A stretch of DNA of 64,000 nt, from the NCBI RefSeq assembly GCF_013283785.1, contig NZ_JABCPZ010000006.1:49406-113405 (forward strand), given 5' to 3'. This stretch comes from Nonomuraea antri. GTDB taxonomy: Bacteria; Actinomycetota; Actinomycetes; Streptosporangiales; Streptosporangiaceae. The notes beneath the pieces were generated by a model. The model was not told the DNA's origin and did no database searches. It saw only the letters and a program-made list of their open reading frames with translations. This document shows, piece by piece, positions 1-6,666 of this stretch (position 1 is its first letter; every line of letters starts with the position of its first letter). The translations under genes were made by a program, and so were the position numbers.

Positions 1-2
1 TG

Positions 3-902
3 CACAGCCTGGGATCGCCCAGCCGGGTTCAGGATTTCGTGGCGTTCTACCTGACCTTGGCGGTGGTCTGGACGGCCGGCGGGGTGATGCGCCGATGGCG
101 GGCGGAGGAGGCCGAGCGCCGACGGCTCAGCGCGGACGTGGCCAGGGCCGCGGAGCGGGCACGCATCGCCCGCGAACTGCACGACGTGGTCACGCATCAC
201 GTGACCGCCATGGTCGTCCAGGCGGACGCGGCACAGTTGACGACCGGCACGACGGCGGGGTTAGCCGCGATCAGCGACAGCGGACGGCGGGCGCTGACGG
301 AACTGCGCCACCTGCTCGGCGTACTGGAAGCCACCGGCGAGCCGGGCACCGCGAACGACGCCAGAGGTGAGTGGGACAGCGCGAACGACGCCAGAGGTGA
401 GTCGGGCAGCGCGACCATAGCCACAGGCGGGTCGGGCAGCACGGCCATGGCCGCCGGCGGGCCGGGCGGCGCGGACCGCGCGCCGACGCTGGCCGGAATC
501 GCCGGCCTGGTGGAGAACGCCCGCCTGTCCGGCCAGCCCGCCGAGCTGGCCGAGCACGGCGAGCGGCGGCCACACGCCGGGGACGTCGAGCTGGCCGCCT
601 ACCGGGTGGTGCAGGAAGCGCTCACCAACGCGATGAAGCACGCGCCAGGCCGCCGCACCACGGTCACGCTGCACCACCATCCCGATCACCTCGCCATCGA
701 AGTGACCAACGACGGACCCGCCGCACCCGACGGACCTGCCGTGGCCGCCGTACCTGCCATGCCCGCTGTGCCGTCGGGCGGGCGCGGGCTGGACGGGCTG
801 CGCCGGAGGGTGCGTCTGCTCGACGGCGAACTGGTCACCGGGCAGCGGCCCGACGGCGGGTTCGGCGTACGTGCCCGCATCCCCGCCAGGAGTGAGACAT
901 GA
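3..902 (+). CDS. Sensor histidine kinase (5' end outside window)
   Basis: Probable membrane sensor kinase of a NarL-type two-component system. The reading frame is open to the left window edge, so the true start is not visible. A hydrophobic stretch near the first visible residues looks like the last membrane segment. It is followed by a HisKA_3 dimerisation region with the phosphoacceptor motif ARELHDVVTHHV and a HATPase_c domain whose N-box (EALTNAMKHA) and glycine-rich GRGLDGLRRR are intact. Between the two domains lies an unusual Gly/Ala/Ser-rich linker built from 30-bp tandem repeats. The stop codon overlaps the start of the response regulator by 4 bp, so the pair is almost certainly co-translated. 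The signal sensed is unknown. Confidence 0.93.
   Translation, partial: HSLGSPSRVQDFVAFYLTLAVVWTAGGVMRRWRAEEAERRRLSADVARAAERARIARELHDVVTHHVTAMVVQADAAQLTTGTTAGLAAISDSGRRALTELRHLLGVLEATGEPGTANDARGEWDSANDARGESGSATIATGGSGSTAMAAGGPGGADRAPTLAGIAGLVENARLSGQPAELAEHGERRPHAGDVELAAYRVVQEALTNAMKHAPGRRTTVTLHHHPDHLAIEVTNDGPAAPDGPAVAAVPAMPAVPSGGRGLDGLRRRVRLLDGELVTGQRPDGGFGVRARIPARSET
321..470 (+). repeat. 30-bp tandem repeats inside the kinase linker
   Basis: Four exactly spaced 30-bp units (351-380, 381-410, 411-440, 441-470), each coding 10 residues, preceded by a more diverged fifth unit at 321-350. The first two full units are nearly identical and later ones drift (ANDARGEWDS, ANDARGESGS, ATIATGGSGS, TAMAAGGPGG). 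The frame is kept, so copy number can change without breaking the kinase. Confidence 0.85.
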
Positions 903-1585
903 CCGACACCCCGATCAAGGTTCTCGTCTGCGAGGACCAGGAGCTGGTGCGAGCCGGCTACACCGCCATTTTCTCCGCCCAGCCCGACATCGACGTGGTC
1001 GGCGAGGCCGCGGACGGCCGGGCAGCGATCGAGGCGGCGCGACGGCTGAGCCCGGACGTCATCGTGATGGACATCCGGATGCCCATCCTGAACGGCATCG
1101 AGGCCACCCGGCAACTGGCCGGCCCCGGCAACGCCGTTCCGGCGAAGGTGCTGGTCGTCACCACGTTCAACGTCGACGAGTACGTGTACGAAGCGCTCAA
1201 GGCTGGGGCCAGCGGCTTCCTGCTCAAGGACACGCCGCCGGCGGAGCTGATCAAGGGCGTGCGCACCATCGCACGTGGCGAGTCGCTGCTGGCTCCCGCC
1301 GTCACCCGCTCGCTCATCGGCCACTTCGCCGACCGCCTCCGTCCCGCCGACACCTCCAGACCGGCCAGGGAGGAGGTCGTACGGGCGCTGACCCCGCGCG
1401 AGCTGGAGGTGCTCGAACAGGTCGCCGCCGGACTGTCGAACGCGGAGATCGCCGCGAAACTGTTCATCACTTCCGAGACCGTGAAGACGTACGTGTCACG
1501 CATCCTGGCGAAACTGCACTTGCGTGACCGCGTACAGGCGGTTGTACTCGCCTACCGGGTGGGACTTGTCTCGAACACGTACTGA
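899..1585 (+). CDS. NarL/FixJ-family response regulator
   Basis: Cytoplasmic DNA-binding partner of the upstream kinase, 228 residues, the normal family length. The N-terminal receiver domain shows acidic residues E12/D13, the phosphoacceptor D58 in VIVMDIRMP, a conserved Thr pair near 88-89 and K110 in GFLLKD. The C-terminal LuxR-type helix-turn-helix (about 160-225) carries LTPRELEVLEQVAAGLSNAEIA and SETVKTYVSRIL. Translation starts at an ATG overlapping the kinase stop (ATGA). Targets are not evident: no gene follows closely downstream, so the pair may regulate genes left of the window. Confidence 0.95.
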   Translation: MTDTPIKVLVCEDQELVRAGYTAIFSAQPDIDVVGEAADGRAAIEAARRLSPDVIVMDIRMPILNGIEATRQLAGPGNAVPAKVLVVTTFNVDEYVYEALKAGASGFLLKDTPPAELIKGVRTIARGESLLAPAVTRSLIGHFADRLRPADTSRPAREEVVRALTPRELEVLEQVAAGLSNAEIAAKLFITSETVKTYVSRILAKLHLRDRVQAVVLAYRVGLVSNTY

Positions 1586-2071
1586 ACGGTGCGGAAGGGC
1601 GACAAGAGAGCCTTGAAGAGGGCGGTCCACGACTCTTTGCAGCCCTAGGTTGGACGTCTTGGAAAGTCCTCCGTGATCAGCGGTTGACGTGTTGGATGTC
1701 GTCGCTGATTTTCAGAGGATGCGCAGGCGGTGGCACCACTGCGGCAGAGCGATCGCCTGCTCGATATAAGGGCTTCGGATGGCAGGTCGGGCACTTCGCC
1801 GAGAAGGCGACGGCCGCCGGGGGCCTGAGTGGGGTGAATCCCAAGGGCAACGGTGCGCAGAATCCGGTCCTGGCGCGAAGGGGCAATACCCGCAACGCCT
1901 CTGCCCAGGGCCAGATTCGCAGGGATGTCGTGATCGCGGCCGGTGGGCGAGTTGCCAAGCCCGCCAACGCGGGCCCGGCTTCGACTGCTTCCGCTCCGCA
2001 GCGCCCCGACGAGGGTGCAGAGGCGCCATCGGGAACGCGGAAGTGATGCTCGTAGATGGCGTCCGGTCCGA
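1586..2071. other. Intergenic region, no gene recognised
   Basis: About 490 bp between the response regulator and the convergent serine hydrolase. Open frames exist on both strands, but none has a domain, a convincing ribosome site or actinobacterial codon bias. I see no RNA gene or repeat. Confidence 0.5.
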
Positions 2072-3223
2072 TTATCGAGTCGGCGTGTTGCAGAAGACTT
2101 CCTTGACGAGCTCGTCCAGCAGTTTCTGGAAGTCCTTGACGGGGCCGCGGGTGGCGGAGTCGATCCAGGTCACTGAGCCGGTCAGGGTGGTTTTGCCGTC
2201 GGGGGTGCTGTACATGAGGGCGCCGTAGCCGTGGGGTGGGCTGCCGTTGTGCTGATAGACGGTGCCGCAGCCGGGGCCGAGGTCTTGTGCGAACACTCCG
2301 AGCCCGTAGTTGAGCTTCCCGGACGGTTCGCGCATCTCCGCCAGCAGCGCGGGTGGCAGGAGTTTGCCGCTGTTCAGTGCGGTGAAGAAGGTGGTCAGGT
2401 CGTGGGTGGTGGAGATCAGGTCGCCGGCGCCGGCGAGCAGGGACAGGTTCTGCCGGGAGATGTCGTAGGTCTTGCCTTGGTAGCTGTAGTAGGCGTGCGC
2501 GTAGGGGCCGGGGAGTTGTGTGCGGTTGCCTGCCTGCCGGGTGGCCGTCATGCCGAGCGGTCGCAGGATCCGCAGTTCCAACTGCTCGGCGTACGACCGG
2601 CCGGTGAGTTTTTCGATCAGGAGCAGGGCGAGGGTGTAGTTGGTGTTGGAGTAGTTCTGGTCGGTGCCGGGTTCGAACCTGGCCGGCTTGGACAGCGCCA
2701 GGCGCACCAGCTCTTCCGGCTGGTAGGTGTGGAAGCGGTTGTTCAGCCAGGCGTCACCGGTGGCGGGGATGCCGGGGGCGACGGTGCCGTCGTCGTAGTA
2801 TTCGCCGGTGTAGTTGAACAGGCCGCTGGTGTGCTGGAGCAGCATTCTCACGGTGATGCGCGGGTCCAGGCCGAGGTCGGGCAGGTGGCCGGCGACCGGG
2901 TCGTCCAGTGCGATCTTGCCGTCGGCGACGAGCTGGAGGACGAGGGTGGCGGTGAAGGGTTTGATGACGCTGCCGGTCCAGAACCGGCCGTTCGTCGATG
3001 GTTTGGCGGGGTGGCCGAGTTTGCTCACTCCGGCGCTGTCGGCCCACTCGCCCCGCTGGTCGTTCACGCGTAGTTGCACTCCGGTGAAGCCGGCGTCGAT
3101 GAAGGCTTGCATGGCCTGACGCAGTTCGGGCCGGTCCGGCGCGGTGGCGGTGGCGGGGGTCGCCGCCCCGGTGAGCAGGGCGGCGGTGAGCGTGGCGGCG
3201 CTGAGGATCTTGGTGGTTTTCAT
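2072..3223 (-). CDS. Secreted serine hydrolase, beta-lactamase/D-Ala-D-Ala carboxypeptidase family
   Basis: Exported penicillin-binding-protein-like hydrolase, 383 residues. The start at 3223 gives a clean Sec signal peptide (basic MKTTK, hydrophobic core, cleavage near residue 26); the longer open frame upstream only overlaps the next gene. Active-site elements of class C beta-lactamases and R61-type DD-peptidases are visible: S85-V-I-K88 (SxxK), Y191-S-N193 (YxN) and H325-N-G327 (HxG in place of KTG). The HxG variant fits the R61 carboxypeptidase/esterase side of the family. It is the last gene of the leftward block behind the efflux pump, with 26 bp separating it from the small protein upstream. 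Peptidoglycan trimming is likely; an esterase cannot be excluded. Confidence 0.9.
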   Translation of the reverse strand: MKTTKILSAATLTAALLTGAATPATATAPDRPELRQAMQAFIDAGFTGVQLRVNDQRGEWADSAGVSKLGHPAKPSTNGRFWTGSVIKPFTATLVLQLVADGKIALDDPVAGHLPDLGLDPRITVRMLLQHTSGLFNYTGEYYDDGTVAPGIPATGDAWLNNRFHTYQPEELVRLALSKPARFEPGTDQNYSNTNYTLALLLIEKLTGRSYAEQLELRILRPLGMTATRQAGNRTQLPGPYAHAYYSYQGKTYDISRQNLSLLAGAGDLISTTHDLTTFFTALNSGKLLPPALLAEMREPSGKLNYGLGVFAQDLGPGCGTVYQHNGSPPHGYGALMYSTPDGKTTLTGSVTWIDSATRGPVKDFQKLLDELVKEVFCNTPTR

Positions 3224-3249
3224 GGGTGCTCGTTCCGGTGTTCTGGGGG

Positions 3250-3645
3250 TCAGGCGGCGTCGATGGCTTCGGTGATCTTGCGTGCCATCTCGGTGGCGGT
3301 GGGGTTGGGGTTGCCGTGGCCGGCGGCTTCGATGGCGACGAGGATGGTGCGGCGGAAGTTGTCGGCCTCGTCCGGGGCCTGCTGCTTGAGCAGGGCGGCG
3401 GAGGCGGTCAGCGCGGGGAGGACGTGGTCGGCCAGCTCGGCGACGGTCTTGCCCCAGTTCACGCCCTTGGGTGCCTTGGCCAGGACGTGTCCGATCAGGC
3501 CGGTGGCCGAGGTGAGCGCGATGGAGGCTTCGGTGGCGGCCTTGTGGGCCGAGTTCCCGGCGCTGGCGGCGGAGATCAGGGAGACGGCGCCCCATGCGGC
3601 GGTGCGGAGGGTGAGCTTGTCCTGGTCGGTGAGGTTGATGGTCAT
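3250..3645 (-). CDS. Small conserved hypothetical protein (131 aa)
   Basis: Alanine-rich, probably helical cytoplasmic protein with no domain I can name. The ATG at 3645 has a GGGAG ribosome site about nine bases upstream; the longer frame to 3726 is not needed. It lies between the DHA2 pump and the serine hydrolase, transcribed with both. Its second half (TVAELADHVLPAL, then QAPDEADNFRRTILVAIEA) is clearly similar to the truncated product encoded on the other side of the pump at 5274-5456, so the pump is bracketed by two related small genes. The function is unknown; the association suggests a role with the transporter. Confidence 0.75.
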   Translation of the reverse strand: MTINLTDQDKLTLRTAAWGAVSLISAASAGNSAHKAATEASIALTSATGLIGHVLAKAPKGVNWGKTVAELADHVLPALTASAALLKQQAPDEADNFRRTILVAIEAAGHGNPNPTATEMARKITEAIDAA

Positions 3646-3722
3646 GATGGTGAACTCCCGTTTCGGATTGGTTTGTCGTGCTGTCGAGGTCAAAGGTCGC
3701 GGATCATGCTGATACGGGCCGG

Positions 3723-5198
3723 TCACCGTACTGACGCGAGTTCTGACACGGCCTCAGGGCGCGACGGCGAGCTGACCGCGCGACCGCGCAGGAGGAACAG
3801 CGCCAGTACGGCGGCGCCGAGCACCCCGGCGGCGGCCCCGAGGAACGCGGTGGACATGGCCGCGTCGTAGGCGTGACGTGCGGCGTCGGCCAGCGACGGG
3901 TCGGCCACGGCGGCGGCGACGGAGCGGCGAGCCGCCTCCGGCGCGGTGGCCGGCATCGCCGAGGAGAAACTGCTGGTGGCCAGGCTGCCCAGGATGGCGA
4001 CGCCGAGCGCGGCGCCGGCCTGCTGGATGGTGTCGTTCAGGGCCGAACCGACCCCGGCCTGCTCGGTCGGGACCGCGCCCATCAGCGCGGCGATCGCCGT
4101 CGGCCCGGCCAGGCCGCTGCCCGCGCCCAGCACCACCTGGGCGACGGCCAGGCCCACGAAGCTGTCGGGAGTCGAGAGACCGAGCACGGCGAACCCGCCG
4201 GCCATCACCAGCATGCCGAGCACGGCGGTGGTGCGGTTGCCGAGCTTGCCCCCGAGGGCCGCGCCGAGGCCGTTGAAGGCCACCGAGGCGATGACCATCG
4301 GGATGAAGGCCAGTCCGGCCTGGGCGGGCGTGTAACCGAGGACGAACTGCATGTACTGCGTCAGCACCAGCAGCATGCCGCCGCTGCCGATCTGGACCAG
4401 CGTGAGCGACAGGCTGCCGCCCGAGAAGTCACGGTCGCGGAAGAGCTTGAGCGGGACCATCGGGTGCTCGGTACGCAGTTCCCAGCCGATGAAGGCGGCC
4501 AGGGCGACGACAGCGACGATCAGCGGGATCCAGGCGATGCCGTGCGCGAGTTCATTGATCGTCCAGACCAGGGCGGACATGCCGATCACGGACAGGACGG
4601 CGCCGACCGGGTCGGGCTTGGCGGCGGAGCCCTTGGATTCGGGCATGAGGGTCAGAGCGGCCACGATGGCCAGCAGCGCGACGGGGACGTTGATCCAGAA
4701 GACCGCCTCCCAGCCGAGCGAGGCGATCAGCGCGCCACCGGCGACCGGCCCGCCGATCAGGCCGAGGACGGCGAAGGCGGCCCCGGCGGCCATGGCCTTG
4801 CGGCGTTCGGCCTCGTCGGGGAAGACGACCATCAGGATCGACAGGGTGTTGGGCATGATCATCGCGCCGCCGACGCCCATCGCGACACGGGCCGCGATCA
4901 GCTGCCCGGGATCGGCGGCGAAGGTGGCGGCCAGCGACGCGGCCCCGAAGAGCACCAGGCCGATGACCATGAGCTTGCGCCGGCCGTACCGGTCGGACAG
5001 GGATCCGGCGGTCAGCAGCAGGCCGGCGAAGACCAGCATGTAGGACTCCAGGATCCACTGGATGTCCTGCGAGGTGGCGCCGAGATCGCCCGCCAGGGCG
5101 GGCACGGCGACGGTGAGCGCCATGTTGTCGATGACCAGGACCAGCGTGCTCAGGCAGAGCACGATCAGGATCAGCCAGCGACGGGGATGTGGTTGCAT
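3723..5198 (-). CDS. DHA2-family (EmrB/QacA-type) MFS efflux transporter
   Basis: Integral membrane drug:proton antiporter, 491 residues and about 14 predicted membrane helices, the usual DHA2 size. The N-terminal motif region (VLVIDNMALTVAVPAL), motif A (GSLSDRYGRRKLMVIG) and motif C-like stretch (AVLGLIGGPVAGG) are all present. Its place behind the FAD monooxygenase and opposite a SARP regulator suggests export of a self-made or modified small molecule, but no biosynthetic core is present, so general drug resistance is equally possible. The ribosome site is weak. Confidence 0.92.
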   Translation of the reverse strand: MQPHPRRWLILIVLCLSTLVLVIDNMALTVAVPALAGDLGATSQDIQWILESYMLVFAGLLLTAGSLSDRYGRRKLMVIGLVLFGAASLAATFAADPGQLIAARVAMGVGGAMIMPNTLSILMVVFPDEAERRKAMAAGAAFAVLGLIGGPVAGGALIASLGWEAVFWINVPVALLAIVAALTLMPESKGSAAKPDPVGAVLSVIGMSALVWTINELAHGIAWIPLIVAVVALAAFIGWELRTEHPMVPLKLFRDRDFSGGSLSLTLVQIGSGGMLLVLTQYMQFVLGYTPAQAGLAFIPMVIASVAFNGLGAALGGKLGNRTTAVLGMLVMAGGFAVLGLSTPDSFVGLAVAQVVLGAGSGLAGPTAIAALMGAVPTEQAGVGSALNDTIQQAGAALGVAILGSLATSSFSSAMPATAPEAARRSVAAAVADPSLADAARHAYDAAMSTAFLGAAAGVLGAAVLALFLLRGRAVSSPSRPEAVSELASVR

Positions 5199-5273
5199 AC
5201 GTTCGGCTTTCTCTGCGTGACGGGGAGTGATCGAATGTGACCCGGCGACGTCCCATGGAGGGGGAATCAGGCG

Positions 5274-5456
5274 TCAGGTCGGCCACGGTGGGCCTCGGCT
5301 CTCCCCGGGTGGCGGCCAGGACGGCGCGGCGGAAGACGCCGGTCTCGCCGGGGCCTGCTTCTCGAACAGCCTCATGAAGGCGTTCACGGCAGGCGGCACC
5401 CGGTCGGCGAATTCGGCCACGGTGCGGGCGTCCCGGTGGTCAAGCGTGATGGACAT
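5274..5456 (-). pseudogene. Truncated, frameshifted paralogue of the 131-aa protein
   Basis: A strong AAGGAG ribosome site precedes the ATG at 5456. The product starts MSITLDHRDARTVAEFADRV and matches the second half of the 131-residue protein at 3250-3645 up to QAP. There the similarity jumps to another frame (GETGVFRRAVLAATRGEP against DEADNFRRTILVAIEAAG), showing an indel near 5340. The first half of the paralogue is absent. It may be a decaying duplicate or a sequencing error; a genuine 60-residue protein is the alternative. Confidence 0.6.
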
Positions 5457-5546
5457 GACGGTGTTCTCCTTGAGATCAGTCATGAAAGGTCATGCGCGCA
5501 GGCGGTGACGATCGCCGTAATGGCGCTTCAGCCAGGCGGCCTTCCG

Positions 5547-6596
5547 TCAGGTGGCGAACGCTTTCGCCGCTTCCGCGCCCTTCGCCTGGTTCTCGGCGAT
5601 GTACGGACGCAGTTCGCGCTCGTACGCGGGAAACGCCGCCGTATGGTCGCCCGCCGTCTCCATCAGACGGGCCGCCAGCAGATGGGCACCGATCAGCGCC
5701 TGGGAGGCGCCCATGCCCGTCGTCGGCGCCGCGCAGTACGCGGCGTCCCCGACCAGGACGACGCGGCCGCATGACCAGCGGTCCATGATGATCTGGCAGG
5801 CGGAGGAGAAGGAGAAGTCGGGAGCCAGCCGCATCTCCTTCAGCAGCCGCGGCACCTCCCAGCCCACGCCGGCGAAGCGCTCGCGGACCAGGCGTTCCTG
5901 CGTGTCGCGGTCGAGCCTGTCGACGTCGGGGGAGTGGGTGGCGACCCACAGGCTCACGGTCATCCTGTTCGGGTTGCCGGCGCTGAACAGGTGGACGCAC
6001 CTGCCCGGCGCGCGGTACAGCAGGCTCTCGCGGTCGAGTCCCAGCCGGTTGGCCGTGGTGAAGCCGACGCCCGACATGCCCAGGTGCCGCACGAAGTCGC
6101 GATGGGGACCGAAGACGTGGCGGCGCACGTTGGAGTAGACGCCGTCGGCTCCGATCACCAGGTCGAACCTGCGCCCGGCCGCCCTGGCGAAGGCGACGCC
6201 GACGCCGTCCTCGTCGTGGTAGATCGCGGTGATCGAGTCGTCGAAGACGTAGGAGACGTCGTCGGCGGTGCTGCTGTGCAGGATGCGCGTCACATCGGCC
6301 TTGAGCACCTCCAGGTCGCCGGCGACCGTCCTGACGGGCAGCTCACCGGCCGGCTTCCCGTCGGCGTCGATCAGCGCGATCGCGCCCATCTCCGTGGCGT
6401 GGTCACGCATCTGCGACAACAGGCCCATGCCGTCCAGGACGCCGATCGCGGCGCCGCGGAAGCCGGCCGCGTGGCCGGCGCCGCGCAGCGCGGCGGCGCT
6501 CTCCACCACGGTCACCGCGTAGCCCTGCCGATGGAGCCAGTACGCCAGCGACATGCCCGCGACACCCGCGCCCGAGATCAGCACCTCTCCGCTCAT
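5547..6596 (-). CDS. FAD-dependent monooxygenase (aromatic hydroxylase type)
   Basis: Cytoplasmic group A flavoprotein monooxygenase, 349 residues. The start at 6596 has an AGGAG site five bases away and places the Rossmann motif GAGVAG at residues 9-14 with E32 for ribose binding. The DG motif (GADG, about 149-152) and GD motif (VLVGDAAY, about 281-287) of p-hydroxybenzoate-hydroxylase-like enzymes are present. The family hydroxylates or epoxidises small organic substrates with NAD(P)H and O2; the substrate here cannot be read. It opens the leftward block with the efflux pump and sits 70 bp from the divergent SARP gene, suggesting SARP control. A tetracycline-inactivating or self-resistance role is possible but unproven. 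Confidence 0.88.
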   Translation of the reverse strand: MSGEVLISGAGVAGMSLAYWLHRQGYAVTVVESAAALRGAGHAAGFRGAAIGVLDGMGLLSQMRDHATEMGAIALIDADGKPAGELPVRTVAGDLEVLKADVTRILHSSTADDVSYVFDDSITAIYHDEDGVGVAFARAAGRRFDLVIGADGVYSNVRRHVFGPHRDFVRHLGMSGVGFTTANRLGLDRESLLYRAPGRCVHLFSAGNPNRMTVSLWVATHSPDVDRLDRDTQERLVRERFAGVGWEVPRLLKEMRLAPDFSFSSACQIIMDRWSCGRVVLVGDAAYCAAPTTGMGASQALIGAHLLAARLMETAGDHTAAFPAYERELRPYIAENQAKGAEAAKAFAT

Positions 6597-6666
6597 GTGC
6601 GCTCCTGTCCTGTACGTCATGAGACCTGGGGAAATACTGAATGAGGGCGTTGATACATTCGCCCAT
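6597..6666. promoter_or_regulatory. Divergent promoter region, monooxygenase/SARP
   Basis: Only 70 bp separate the two divergent starts. A TACATT hexamer at 6654-6659 lies seven bases before the SARP ATG, and no ribosome site is visible, which fits a leaderless SARP mRNA. A good -35 is not evident, so this is a weak call. Confidence 0.35.

Noticed and set aside
351..470. Regular 30-bp repeats as a CRISPR array
   Set aside because: Units are adjacent with no spacers, diverge in order and stay in the kinase reading frame.
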